Numbered from the stretch's first letter, positions 36,495-48,748 are shown. The stretch: DNA of 64,000 nt from Neoasaia chiangmaiensis (GCF_002005465.1 NZ_CP014691.1:558001-622000), one strand, 5' to 3'. Numbers and translations: made by a program. The notes: a model not told the origin generated them from the sequence alone.

Positions 36495-37822
36495 CAGCCC
36501 TGCTCCTTCCGAGCTTTCAATATGTCGCGCAAGACCGCCGCACGGCCGTCCTTGTTTGTCTGTCGGGCACGTCCCATCGCAAGGGCATCGTCAGGGACGC
36601 CCTCCGTGATGACACTGCCTGCCGCGACCAACGCACCGTCCCCAACCTTCACCGGCGCAATGAGTATTGAGTCGGACCCGATGAACGCATTCTCGCCGAT
36701 GATGGTCCGGTGCTTGAAATAACCATCGTAATTGCAGGTGATCGTACCGGCGCCGATATTCGTGCGGGCACCAATGGTCGCGTCTCCCAGATATGTCAGA
36801 TGATTGGCCTTCGCACCGCGTCCCAGCGTGGCAGCCTTCAACTCCACGAAATTTCCGACATGCGAGCCTTCCTCGCAGATCGTTCCCGGACGCAATCGGG
36901 CATATGGCCCAATGATGGCGCTCCCTCCGACGTCACAGCCTTCCAGATGGCTGAATGCACGAATAACCGCACCGGATCGCACCCGAACGCCCGGCCCGAA
37001 CACGACGTTCGGCTCGATAGTGACGTCAGCATCCAGTTGCGTATCCGTGCTGAAGAAGACCGTTTCCGGCGCCACGAGCGTCACCCCGCGTTCCAGCGCA
37101 GCCTCGCGAAGACGCGCTTGCAGCGCGGCCTCCGCACGCGCCAGTTCCCGACGGGAGTTGATGCCAGCGAGTTCAGCTTCCGGTGCCTCGACGAACCTTA
37201 CGACACCCCGCTCTGCCGCCAGAGCCACGACATCCGTCAGATAGTATTCGCCCTGAGTGTTATCGGCCCGCAGTTCCGCCAACCAATCCCGAAGATAACG
37301 CGCCTCTGCACAGATCACGCCCGCGTTGCACAGGTCGATCGCGCGCTCTGCATCAGTGGCGTCTTTCCATTCGACGATACGCGTGACGCGACCATTTTCG
37401 ACCACGACCCGCCCGTAACGTCCTGGGTCCATCGGGCGCATCGCCAGCAGGGCAAGCGACGTTCCCGGCTGCGCCCGCGCCGCGAGGAGGGCGCGCATTG
37501 TCTCGCCCGAAATAAGAGGATTATCCGCATACAGGATGGCCACATCGCCGTCACCGAACAATGCTTCCGCCGTCCGTGCGGCGTGACCCGTTCCGAGACG
37601 CTCCGCCTGCACCACAACAGCATGAGGCGCGCACGCCTGCGCAAGCGCATCCATCTCCGGGCCAATCACAACGACCACGCAATCGAATACAGCAGACGCC
37701 GTTTCGATCAGATGCGAGATCATGGGACGACCACCCAGCAGATGCATTGCCTTGGGCAGGGCCGAGCACATACGCGTGCCAAGCCCAGCCGCCAGAATGA
37801 CGGCTGTCGTCGCGTTGCGCAT
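36494..37822 (-). CDS. glmU: Bifunctional UDP-N-acetylglucosamine pyrophosphorylase / glucosamine-1-phosphate N-acetyltransferase
   Basis: GlmU carries out the last two steps to UDP-GlcNAc. The 442-residue product has the uridyltransferase motif AVILAAGLGTRMCSALPKAM at the N-terminus and a left-handed beta-helix acetyltransferase domain (many hexapeptide repeats, with FVELKAATLGRGAKANHLTYLGDATIG) in the second half. Start 37822 fits the family; in-frame ATGs at 37861 and 37885 would add non-conserved residues. It overlaps glmS. Its 5' region follows the DUF3108 gene on the same strand by 174 bases. Confidence 0.94.
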   Translation of the reverse strand: MRNATTAVILAAGLGTRMCSALPKAMHLLGGRPMISHLIETASAVFDCVVVVIGPEMDALAQACAPHAVVVQAERLGTGHAARTAEALFGDGDVAILYADNPLISGETMRALLAARAQPGTSLALLAMRPMDPGRYGRVVVENGRVTRIVEWKDATDAERAIDLCNAGVICAEARYLRDWLAELRADNTQGEYYLTDVVALAAERGVVRFVEAPEAELAGINSRRELARAEAALQARLREAALERGVTLVAPETVFFSTDTQLDADVTIEPNVVFGPGVRVRSGAVIRAFSHLEGCDVGGSAIIGPYARLRPGTICEEGSHVGNFVELKAATLGRGAKANHLTYLGDATIGARTNIGAGTITCNYDGYFKHRTIIGENAFIGSDSILIAPVKVGDGALVAAGSVITEGVPDDALAMGRARQTNKDGRAAVLRDILKARKEQG

Positions 37823-37996
37823 GGAAGAAGCGGAGACACCCGCAGCGTGATTTTCTCTCATGATCGTGTGGCGTAGCCAAAGCATTCAGGCCAGTCAAAC
37901 CGTTGCCAAATCACTTCCGTTTGCCGATTGTTGCGTGGCTTTCGCCGCCCCATGATCGCGAACGCCAATCAAGTGTTTGGCAGCAGAAAGCAGCGT

Positions 37997-41288
<3,292 letters not shown>

Positions 41289-41308
41289 TCAGTGCCCAAT
41301 GAACCATA

Positions 41309-42433
41309 TTAAATGCTTGATTCTGGAAAAGAATCGTCGCTTAGACGGTTATCGGATACGCGATGAAAGGCGGCACGCCCCTCCAGTGACTCGAAGAGCG
41401 GGCGATCCGTCCCTGTCAGCATGACCGATGCTTCCAGATCGGGCAGCGCCGCAAGCAAGGCTTCGCGACGCCGCGCATCCAGATGCACAAGGGGCTCGTC
41501 AAGGAGAATGATCGGCGGATCCCCCCGTTGCCGCGCGATCAATTCGGCATGCGACAGGACGACCCCCAGCAGCATCGCCTTCTGCTGACCACTGCTCGAC
41601 TGATCGGCTGAGCGACCGCTTGCGCGATCCGTCAGCCCCAGATCAGCACGATGCGCCCCCCAGCGGCTACCGGAACGCATTCGGTCGTCGTCTCGCGACG
41701 CCCGCAGTTTCTCCCGAAGCCAGTCTTCGGCTTGCAAGGCGGAGCCCGAGGCGAGCTGCGTGCCAATCGGGCAGATGAGCGCGAGATCGCTTCGTGGAAA
41801 TCCGGGAACATCGCCCGCCGTGTGGTTCATGCCATCGACCAGCGCCATCCGCGATGCCGTTATCGCAATGGCATGACGGGTCATGGAATCCTCCGCGGCC
41901 GCCAGCCATGCCGTTTCACCCGGGCGCTCCGCCAGCAATCTGTTGCGCTGCGCCACGGCCCTTTCATGTGCAGCCAGCTCCCGTGCATGCTGCGGATTAA
42001 GCGCAACGACCAGCCTGTCCAGAAAACGCCGTCGTGCTGAGCCCGGATCGGTAAAAAGCCGATCCATCTGCGGCGTAATCCATACACACGAGAAAAATTG
42101 CGCGATATCGCCCTGACTGCGCACGGACTGAGCGTCCAGCTGAAAAACGCGACGCGTCCCGCCCTTCAGGTCGTTGCCCGTACCCAGATCAACAAGCATG
42201 CCGCCGGCAAGGACTTGCGCCGCGACACCCCATTCGCTCGCGCCATGCAGTGCCAGTTGCGTCAGGCTGGCACCACGGAGCCCGCGCCCCGGCGCGAGAA
42301 GCGACACCGCCTCCAGCACGTTCGTCTTACCTGCGCCGTTTTCTCCCGTCAGAACGGAAATCCGGTGCCGTGGCTTCCAGACCTGATGAGCGTAGTTACG
42401 AAAGTTCGTGAGTGCGAGGCGTTGTATCTGCAA
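41309..42433 (-). CDS. recF: DNA replication and repair protein RecF
   Basis: RecF is an SMC-like ATPase that helps RecO and RecR load RecA at stalled forks. The 374-residue protein has Walker A GENGAGKTNVLEA near residue 33, the signature SSGQQKAMLLGVVLSHAEL, and Walker B ILLDEPLVHLDARRR. The start is TTG 42433, 12 bases after the dnaN stop, and its ribosome site is weak. gyrB follows 65 bases later. Confidence 0.94.
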   Translation of the reverse strand: MQIQRLALTNFRNYAHQVWKPRHRISVLTGENGAGKTNVLEAVSLLAPGRGLRGASLTQLALHGASEWGVAAQVLAGGMLVDLGTGNDLKGGTRRVFQLDAQSVRSQGDIAQFFSCVWITPQMDRLFTDPGSARRRFLDRLVVALNPQHARELAAHERAVAQRNRLLAERPGETAWLAAAEDSMTRHAIAITASRMALVDGMNHTAGDVPGFPRSDLALICPIGTQLASGSALQAEDWLREKLRASRDDDRMRSGSRWGAHRADLGLTDRASGRSADQSSSGQQKAMLLGVVLSHAELIARQRGDPPIILLDEPLVHLDARRREALLAALPDLEASVMLTGTDRPLFESLEGRAAFHRVSDNRLSDDSFPESSI

Positions 42434-42445
42434 GAAATACCGACA

Positions 42446-43570
42446 CTACACCCGCATGGGCATCAGAACATACAGAGCCGACGGCGAGTTCGTATCACGC
42501 ACCAGAGTCGGCGCTGCGCTGTCCGCAAAGGCAAACTCGACTTCGTTCTCGATCTGATCGGTAATGTCATTCAGATAACGCGCCTGAAACCCGATCTCGA
42601 TCGGCGGCGCATCATAGACGACGCTATTCTCGTCGAGCTCTTCCTTCGCCATGCCCTGATCGGGACTTATGGCGGAAAGCGTCAGCAGGTTTGGCGAGAC
42701 CGAAAGCTTGACCGGGCGCGAACGTTCCTGGCTGATGGCCGCCACGCGCCCGACGGCATCGGCGAAATCCCGCTTGCCGACACGAAGGATCCGATCGTTA
42801 CCTTTGGGAATAACACGCTCATATTCAGGGAACGTACCGTCGATCAACTTCGACGTCAGCAAAACCGACCCGGCACGGAACTGAATCCGCGTGTCGGAAA
42901 GGTTGACTTCGATGTCCGACGTGCCCTCGTCGAGCAGCTTACGCAGTTCGTTGATGGTTTTCCGAGGCACGATGACGCCCGGCATACCCTCGGCGCCAGC
43001 GGGAACCTCCGTCTCGACGCGTGCCAGACGATGCCCGTCCGTCGCAACGGCGCGCAGCATCTGCCCGAGCGGACCTTCCGCAACATGGAGGAAAATACCA
43101 TTGAGATAATAACGGGTCTCTTCCGTCGAAATCGCGAAGCGGGTTCGGTCAATCAGGCCACGCAGCGTGGCGGTTGCAATCCGGAACGTATTGGGAAGAT
43201 CACCCGCGACCATGGAGGGGAAATCATCGACCGGCAGCACATTCAGGCTCGTCGCGTATTTCCCCGCCCGCAAGGCAAGCGGCGCATCGCTTCCTGGATG
43301 ATCCAGTTCCACAACCGAATTGTCGGCCAGCTTTCGGACGATATCATACAGAACGGCGGCCGGTGCCGTCACCGCGCCGGGACGGAGAACCTCGGCCGCC
43401 ACTTCCTCAACGACCGCAATTTCCATGTCCGTCGCTGTCAGACGAAGCGTGCCATCCTCAACGGAAAGAAGAACATTCGCCAGGATCGGGATCGTATTGC
43501 GCTTCTCCGCCACGCTTTGAATATGAGCAAGTGCTCGAATAAGCGTGGAGCGGTCGGCCTTGAATTTCAT
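42446..43570 (-). CDS. dnaN: DNA polymerase III beta sliding clamp
   Basis: DnaN forms the ring that tethers Pol III to DNA. The 374-residue product starts MKFKADRSTLIRALAHIQSV, has three clamp domains (for example the DSAAPTLVRD region near the end) and ends VLMPMRV, as is typical. ATG 43570 is preferred over an in-frame ATG 7 codons upstream because relatives begin with MKF. It follows dnaA by 131 bases with no strong terminator between them, so cotranscription is likely. Confidence 0.95.
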   Translation of the reverse strand: MKFKADRSTLIRALAHIQSVAEKRNTIPILANVLLSVEDGTLRLTATDMEIAVVEEVAAEVLRPGAVTAPAAVLYDIVRKLADNSVVELDHPGSDAPLALRAGKYATSLNVLPVDDFPSMVAGDLPNTFRIATATLRGLIDRTRFAISTEETRYYLNGIFLHVAEGPLGQMLRAVATDGHRLARVETEVPAGAEGMPGVIVPRKTINELRKLLDEGTSDIEVNLSDTRIQFRAGSVLLTSKLIDGTFPEYERVIPKGNDRILRVGKRDFADAVGRVAAISQERSRPVKLSVSPNLLTLSAISPDQGMAKEELDENSVVYDAPPIEIGFQARYLNDITDQIENEVEFAFADSAAPTLVRDTNSPSALYVLMPMRV

Positions 43571-43701
43571 GGGGTCGTGGATCCTCAGCACCTGATCAGG
43601 AATGATATCCGACCGAAGCGCCTTAAAGCTGGTCGTCTGATGTCCACCTATCCTAGCAGACCAACCTCGCCTCGAAAAGCGTGACGACGCCCCAGCCTTC
43701 C

Positions 43702-45147
43702 TTAGCCTTCCAGCATTCTCCGCAGCAGTTCGACATCTTCCGCAAAAGCAGTATCACGCTCCATGATCTCCGCCACGCGTGCCACCGCATGCATGACAGT
43801 CGTATGGTCACGGTTGCCAAACTTGCGACCGATCTCCGGCAGTGAGCGGCTCGTCAGCTGCTTGGCGAGATACATGGCAACCTGCCGGGGCCGCGCCACG
43901 GCCCGCGCGCGCCGTGCGGAAGACATGTCGGTCAGGCGGATGTTCCAATGCTCGGCAACCTTCCTCTGGATTTCCTCTATGGTCACGCGCCGATCATGCG
44001 CCTTGAGGATATCGTGCAACACTTCCTGTGTGCTCTCAAGCGTCACCGGACGTCCAAACAGATTGGCGTGTGCAATGAGCCTGTTTAGCGCCCCTTCGAG
44101 CTCACGCACATTGGATGTGATCTTGTGAGCGAGGAATTCCAGCACCTTGCCTGGCACCGTCACGCCGGAAGCCAGGGCTTTCGCCTCAAGGATGGAAATG
44201 CGCAGTTCGAAAGTCGTGGCATGGATATCCGCCACCATGCCGCATCCAAGCCGCGTGCGGAGACGATCTTCAAGCCCGGAGAGATCCGACGGCGATTTAT
44301 CCGCGCTTACAATGATCTGCCGCCCGGCATCGACCAACGCGTTGAACGTGTGGAAGAATTCTTCCTGTGTGTTGTCCTTGCCGATCAGGAACTGCAAATC
44401 GTCGATCATCAGCACATCGACCGAACGCAGCTGCTCCTTGAACTCCATGGTCGATTGCGAACGAATGGCCGCGATGAACCGATACATGAACTTCTCGGCG
44501 GACATATAAGCAACCGATACCTGTCCGCCCTTCGTGAGTTCGGAACCGATCGCATGCATGAGATGCGTCTTTCCCAGCCCAACGCCACCATAAAGGAAAA
44601 GCGGGTTGAAACCGGGACTGGAAGGCTTCTCGGCAACGCGGCGCGCGCATGCATAGGCAAATTCGTTCGGCTTGCCGACGACAAAGCTATCGAAGGTAAA
44701 ACGCGGATCCAGCGGCGCGGCAAGATCGTTCCTGATCTCTGCAACTGGCGGCTGCGACGTGGAAATCTGTGCGGCAGGCACCTCGTCCGGGATGACCGCC
44801 GAAGCCGTCACGGCAGAGACCGGCGTGGGAACTGTTGCTCCGCGTTTTACCTGCAATTCGACACGCTGGACGAGAGGACATTCCGCACGCCAGAGCTGCT
44901 GTAGCCGGTCACCATATTGTCCCCGGACCCAGTCACGCAGAAAGCGCGTCGGCAGAAGAAGCGTTACCTCATCTTCTTCCAGCGGACCCAGAATGATCTG
45001 TGTCAGCCAGGTCCGATATTCGACCTCTCCGACTTCCCCTTTCAGACGATCCCTGACCCGCTCCCAGTGGTGAGTAAGATTTTCCCCTGAAACGCGAACA
45101 TCATCCGACGCTGCCGATAGATGCATATGCGACGCGTCGTCTGCCAT
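43702..45147 (-). CDS. dnaA: Chromosomal replication initiator DnaA
   Basis: DnaA opens oriC. The 481-residue product has domain I with the WERVRDRLKGEVGEVEYRTWL helix, a Pro/Thr-rich linker (domain II) at about 100-145, and the AAA+ domain III with Walker A GGVGLGKT (187-194) and Walker B VLMIDDLQFLIGKDNT. Domain IV carries the DNA-binding signature NRDHTTVMHAV near the C-terminus. GGGGGAAG lies 5 bases before ATG 45147. A nested dyad and a possible promoter are upstream. No cluster of DnaA boxes is seen around the gene. Confidence 0.97.
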   Translation of the reverse strand: MADDASHMHLSAASDDVRVSGENLTHHWERVRDRLKGEVGEVEYRTWLTQIILGPLEEDEVTLLLPTRFLRDWVRGQYGDRLQQLWRAECPLVQRVELQVKRGATVPTPVSAVTASAVIPDEVPAAQISTSQPPVAEIRNDLAAPLDPRFTFDSFVVGKPNEFAYACARRVAEKPSSPGFNPLFLYGGVGLGKTHLMHAIGSELTKGGQVSVAYMSAEKFMYRFIAAIRSQSTMEFKEQLRSVDVLMIDDLQFLIGKDNTQEEFFHTFNALVDAGRQIIVSADKSPSDLSGLEDRLRTRLGCGMVADIHATTFELRISILEAKALASGVTVPGKVLEFLAHKITSNVRELEGALNRLIAHANLFGRPVTLESTQEVLHDILKAHDRRVTIEEIQRKVAEHWNIRLTDMSSARRARAVARPRQVAMYLAKQLTSRSLPEIGRKFGNRDHTTVMHAVARVAEIMERDTAFAEDVELLRRMLEG

Positions 45148-45212
45148 CTCTTCCCCCGACGTTCATTGAAGATATGACAGAGCTTCGATCCCACCGGAAA
45201 ATGGCTGATCGA

Positions 45213-45263
45213 TCGCTTGCCCCAAAACTCAAGATACGGAACGCGGAGTATCGAAGCAAGCGA
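45213..45263. repeat. Nested inverted repeats upstream of dnaA
   Basis: TCGCTTGC (45213-45220) and GCAAGCGA (45256-45263) are exact inverted copies 35 bases apart. Between them GATAC and GTATC, an inner inverted pair, flank GGAACGCGGA. The whole element lies 66-116 bases upstream of the dnaA start and overlaps the proposed promoter. Confidence 0.6.
45231..45259 (-). promoter_or_regulatory. Possible dnaA promoter
   Basis: On the minus strand TTGCTT (plus 45254-45259) and TATCTT (plus 45231-45236) are 17 bases apart. Both hexamers are only partial matches (3 of 6 and 4 of 6), and the site falls inside the dyad described above. Confidence 0.4.
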
Positions 45264-45313
45264 CAACGGTACCGCGCCACATTAAATCAACTAACCGACA
45301 ATCCGGCACAAAT

Positions 45314-45343
45314 AAAAAAAGCACCACCCGGTCAGGCAGTGCC
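45314..45343 (-). terminator. rpsT: Rho-independent terminator after rpsT
   Basis: On the minus strand GCACTGCC and GGTGGTGC form an 8-bp stem (two G-U pairs) around TGACCG, followed by seven T. It is the best terminator on the minus strand between rpsT and dnaA, so dnaA likely needs its own promoter. Confidence 0.75.
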
Positions 45344-45392
45344 AGTTTTATCGCGCGATCCGGCTTTCAAACCAACAGCACATTATTATTTA

Positions 45393-45416
45393 TTATTGGG
45401 CGCTATCGCCCAATAA
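45393..45416. repeat. Perfect 10-bp hairpin just after rpsT
   Basis: TTATTGGGCG and CGCCCAATAA are exact inverted copies with a CTAT centre, beginning 6 bases past the rpsT stop (minus strand). It precedes the T-rich terminator by about 50 bases and may protect the mRNA 3' end or act as a processing site. Confidence 0.65.
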
Positions 45417-45421
45417 CTGGA

Positions 45422-45691
45422 TCACGCCGTAGCGAGAGCCTTGATGCGCGCAGAAAGACGGGAAATCTTGCGGCTCACCGTGTTGGAAGCAATGACGCCC
45501 TTGCCCGCAGCGCGTTGCATTTCCGGCTGTGCCGCACGAAGCGCTTCGTTCGCAAGGTTCTTGTCACCGGAAAGGATGGCTGACTCGACCTTCTTCACGA
45601 AAGTACGCATACGCGAAACACGCGCAACGTTGCGCTCGCGGCGACGCTCGTTCTGACGGATGCGCTTACGCGCCGATGCATTATTGGCCAT
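45422..45691 (-). CDS. rpsT: 30S ribosomal protein S20
   Basis: The 89-residue basic protein has the S20 pattern: [21 protein letters not shown] at the N-terminus, [13 protein letters not shown], and [19 protein letters not shown] at the end. S20 binds 16S rRNA early in 30S assembly. It sits upstream of dnaA on the same strand, a common alphaproteobacterial order, but a good terminator separates the two. A 14-bp palindrome is in its leader at 45728-45741. Confidence 0.95.
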   Translation of the reverse strand: MANNASARKRIRQNERRRERNVARVSRMRTFVKKVESAILSGDKNLANEALRAAQPEMQRAAGKGVIASNTVSRKISRLSARIKALATA

Positions 45692-45727
45692 GACGTCTCT
45701 TCAGTTCTGCCCGTTCGGCTCAGGATG

Positions 45728-45741
45728 GTCGCATATGCGAC
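45728..45741. repeat. 14-bp palindrome in the rpsT leader
   Basis: GTCGCATATGCGAC reads the same on both strands, 37 bases upstream of the rpsT start. It could be a regulatory site. Part of it (TTGTCGCA) recurs nearby at about 45761. Confidence 0.5.
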
Positions 45742-45855
45742 AATTCAATTTGCCAGCCTGATTGTCGCACATCATCGAACGACGTCGGCCAGCGAAGCGC
45801 CGCGTTTAGTCCAGCTGATGGATCGTCGTCAAGTATCTTGTGCGATCATGCTGTC

Positions 45856-46704
45856 TCATGAAGCCGGATGTTGGCGTTGCGGACAATAGAATGTCGAACG
45901 CCCGGCCTGCACGATCCGCCGGATGCCGGCGCATAACGGCTGCCCCGGACAATCGGGACAGGCTTCGTGTTCCCGACCATAGACCTGATGCAGATCCTGA
46001 AAGCCACCGCTTTTCCCATCGGTCCGCGCATAATCGCGCAACGATGAGCCGCCAGCCGCAATTGCGTTCTCCAGTATGACGGGAATGACGGCTGCCAACC
46101 GGACAACCGCATCAGCCGCGACATCGCAGGCGCGGATTTCAGGATGGATGCCCGCACGAAACAGGGCCTCACAGACATAGATATTACCGAGACCGGCAAT
46201 CAGCCTCTGGTCGAGCAGCACTGTCTTGATCGGCCCCTTGCGCCCTCTCAGGAGCGCCGCCAGTCGTGTCGTCGTGAAATCGGGCCCTAAGGGTTCCAGT
46301 CCGATCTTCGCCAGCAGGGGATGCATGTCCTCATCGGTGGTCGGCATCAGATCCAGGGCGCCGAACCGCCGTGGATCGACGAAACCTATGTGAAGCCCGC
46401 CATCTGTCTCCAGAACGACATGCTCATGGCGCACAAAGTCCACACCTTCGGCGCGCATGATCCGTATGCGACCGGACATACCAAGATGAAGCAGGATACT
46501 GTCATCGCTATCCAGACGGATGAGGATGTATTTGCCGCGCCTCCGCAGGGACACAACCTTTCGTCTTTCCGTGCGACTCGCAAATCCTTTTGGAATCGGC
46601 CAACGCAGGGAATCACGCCGCACAATAACGCGTCTGAGCGTTTGCCCTTCAAGTGCGGCACGGAGTTCGCGCAAAACGGTTTCGACTTCGGGAAGCTCTG
46701 GCAT
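45856..46704 (-). CDS. mutM: Formamidopyrimidine-DNA glycosylase (Fpg/MutM)
   Basis: MutM removes 8-oxoguanine and formamidopyrimidine from DNA. Its N-terminal Pro2 is the nucleophile (MPELPEVETVL), which fixes the start at ATG 46704; an in-frame GTG at 46719 would hide it. The 282-residue product has the family helix-two-turn-helix region (LDQRLIAGLGNIYVCEALFRAGIHP). The C-terminal finger is odd: Cys249 and Cys252, an extra Cys258, and Cys274, while the usual fourth Cys position is Arg277 (FYCPQRQ), followed by His279. It is divergent from ubiE with a 30-base gap. Confidence 0.92.
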   Translation of the reverse strand: MPELPEVETVLRELRAALEGQTLRRVIVRRDSLRWPIPKGFASRTERRKVVSLRRRGKYILIRLDSDDSILLHLGMSGRIRIMRAEGVDFVRHEHVVLETDGGLHIGFVDPRRFGALDLMPTTDEDMHPLLAKIGLEPLGPDFTTTRLAALLRGRKGPIKTVLLDQRLIAGLGNIYVCEALFRAGIHPEIRACDVAADAVVRLAAVIPVILENAIAAGGSSLRDYARTDGKSGGFQDLHQVYGREHEACPDCPGQPLCAGIRRIVQAGRSTFYCPQRQHPAS

Positions 46705-46734
46705 CTCTGCGCGTGACACTATATCGAGGACAGC

Positions 46735-47517
46735 ATGACCGACAATGCCGATCCCCGCCTATCGCATCCCGCCGCTTCGGACGCCGAGACGACCGATTTC
46801 GGTTATCGCGCCGTTCCCCGCGCGGAAAAGAAGCCGCTGGTCCGTGCCGTCTTCGATAGCGTGGCACAGCGCTACGACGTGATGAACGACCTGATGTCCC
46901 TCGGCATCCATCGAGTCTGGAAGCGCATTTTCCTGACAACCCTTGCCCCGCGCGCGAACCTCAAGCTTCTCGATCTGGCAGGCGGTACGGGCGATATCAG
47001 CTTCGGCTGGCTGCGCGGCGGTGGCGGACCGGCGATGCTGACGGATATCAATGCCGCCATGCTCTCTGTCGGGCGCGACCGCGCGGCAACACGTGGTGTC
47101 ATCTCCGATCTGACGTTCTGCGTGGTGGACGCGGAAACCATTCCCCTGCCCGATTCGAGCGTCGATCGCGTCGCCATCGCTTTCGGCCTGCGCAACTGCA
47201 CCGACAAGAGTGCCGTACTGCGGGAAGCCCGTCGCGTCCTTCGCCCGGGCGGCCGCTTCTGCTGCCTGGAGTTTTCGCATGTCCAGGTCGCGGCGCTGTC
47301 TCCCATCTACGACGCCTGGTCGTTCGGTGTTCTTCCGCGCATGGGCGCAATGATCGCCAAGGATTCGGAAAGTTATCGCTATCTGGCCGAAAGCATTCGT
47401 ACTTTCCCCGATCAGGAGACCCTCGCGGAGATGATGCGTGAAGCCGGCCTTTCCCATGTAAGCTACCAGAACCTCTCCGGCGGTATCGCGGCCATTCACT
47501 CCGGCTGGCGGCTGTAA
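46735..47517 (+). CDS. ubiE: Ubiquinone biosynthesis C-methyltransferase UbiE
   Basis: UbiE methylates 2-polyprenyl-6-methoxy-1,4-benzoquinol in ubiquinone synthesis. The 260-residue enzyme has a SAM-binding motif LLDLAGGTGDISF, the family motif FGLRNCTDK, and EARRVLRPGGRFCCLEFSHV. It is divergent from mutM. coaBC follows 13 bases after its stop. In many relatives ubiB lies between ubiE and coaBC; here it does not. Confidence 0.94.
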   Translation: MTDNADPRLSHPAASDAETTDFGYRAVPRAEKKPLVRAVFDSVAQRYDVMNDLMSLGIHRVWKRIFLTTLAPRANLKLLDLAGGTGDISFGWLRGGGGPAMLTDINAAMLSVGRDRAATRGVISDLTFCVVDAETIPLPDSSVDRVAIAFGLRNCTDKSAVLREARRVLRPGGRFCCLEFSHVQVAALSPIYDAWSFGVLPRMGAMIAKDSESYRYLAESIRTFPDQETLAEMMREAGLSHVSYQNLSGGIAAIHSGWRL

Positions 47518-47530
47518 GCGGCTACCCGCC

Positions 47531-48748
47531 ATGCACGCCGGCTCCCGTGTTCTGCTTATCATCGGCGGCGGCATCGCCGCCTATAAATGTCTGGAATTAA
47601 TCCGCAATCTGCGCGGCCGCCATATCGCCGTCACCTGCGTGATGACGGACGCGGCCAAGCATTTCGTAACGCCGCTCGCCGTGCAGACATTGGCTGGTGA
47701 GCCGGTCCACGACACCCTGTTCTCACCAACTGCCGAAAGCGAGATCGGGCATATCGCCCTGTCCAGAAGTGCCGATCTGGTCGTCGTCTGTCCGGCCTCC
47801 GCCAATCTCCTGGCCCGGATGCGCGCGGGTATCGCCGACGATCTCGCGACGACGCTTCTGCTCGCTACCGATACGCCTGTCCTCGTGGCGCCTGCCATGA
47901 ACGTCCGTATGTGGACGCATCCCGCCACTCAGGACAACGTCGCCGTTCTCCGACAACGCGGCATCCAGTTCGTCGGGCCGGTCGACGGCGACATGGCTTG
48001 CGGAGAGTTCGGCCCTGGAAGACTGACCGAACCGGACGAAATCGCAACGCGCATCGCCATGCTTCTTGCCGCGCCCCGCTCGGCGGATCGGCCGCTTATC
48101 GGAAGAAAGGCGCTGGTGACGGCAGGCCCGACACACGAACCGATCGACCCGGTACGCTTCATCGCGAATCGCTCTTCCGGGAAGCAAGGTTACGCCATCG
48201 CTGCGGCCCTGCATGACATGGGTGCCGACGTCACCCTCGTCAGTGGTCCGACGACCCTGCCAACCCCAGCAGGCGTTCAGCGTATCGATGTCGAGACGGC
48301 ACGGGAAATGCTTGCTGCCTGCCGGAGAGCCTTGCCTGTCGACATTGCCGTATGCGTGGCGGCCGTGGGCGATTGGCGTCCCACAGCTCCCAGCACGGTC
48401 AAACTCAAAAAGACACCTGTCACCCCTCGGGCACTCGAACTCATCGAGAACCCCGATATCCTGGCGGAGATATCCCGACCTGGCCCCGAACGGCCCCAAC
48501 TGGTCGTCGGATTTGCTGCGGAAACCGATGCACATCTGGCAGATGCCGTCCATAAACGGCAGAGAAAAGGCTGTGACTGGCTTGTCGCCAATGACGTAAG
48601 TCCGGGCGCCGATATATTCGGGAGTGCGGAAAATCAGGTTTCGCTGGTGTCCGAAGCAGGCGTGGATCCATGGCCGAGAATGCCTAAAAATGCCGTCGCG
48701 GCGAGACTGGCGACATTGATCGCCAGGCATCTCGTCGGCGATGGGTGA
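47531..48748 (+). CDS. coaBC: Bifunctional phosphopantothenoylcysteine decarboxylase / phosphopantothenate-cysteine ligase
   Basis: CoaBC makes 4'-phosphopantetheine for coenzyme A: the N-terminal CoaC half is an FMN decarboxylase (PASANLLARM and the PAMN motif in VAPAMNVRMW), and the C-terminal CoaB half is a CTP-dependent ligase (GPTHEPIDPVRFIANRSSGKQGYAIA, then LKKTPVTPRALELIENPDIL). The length, 405 residues, is normal. ATG 47531 follows ubiE. coaX, the pantothenate kinase of the same pathway, is encoded at 58028-58849 in this window. Confidence 0.95.
   Translation: MHAGSRVLLIIGGGIAAYKCLELIRNLRGRHIAVTCVMTDAAKHFVTPLAVQTLAGEPVHDTLFSPTAESEIGHIALSRSADLVVVCPASANLLARMRAGIADDLATTLLLATDTPVLVAPAMNVRMWTHPATQDNVAVLRQRGIQFVGPVDGDMACGEFGPGRLTEPDEIATRIAMLLAAPRSADRPLIGRKALVTAGPTHEPIDPVRFIANRSSGKQGYAIAAALHDMGADVTLVSGPTTLPTPAGVQRIDVETAREMLAACRRALPVDIAVCVAAVGDWRPTAPSTVKLKKTPVTPRALELIENPDILAEISRPGPERPQLVVGFAAETDAHLADAVHKRQRKGCDWLVANDVSPGADIFGSAENQVSLVSEAGVDPWPRMPKNAVAARLATLIARHLVGDG

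Noticed and set aside
43571-45421. oriC next to dnaA
   Set aside because: No cluster of TTATCCACA-like boxes or AT-rich unwinding region was seen between dnaN and rpsT; origins in this class may lie elsewhere.
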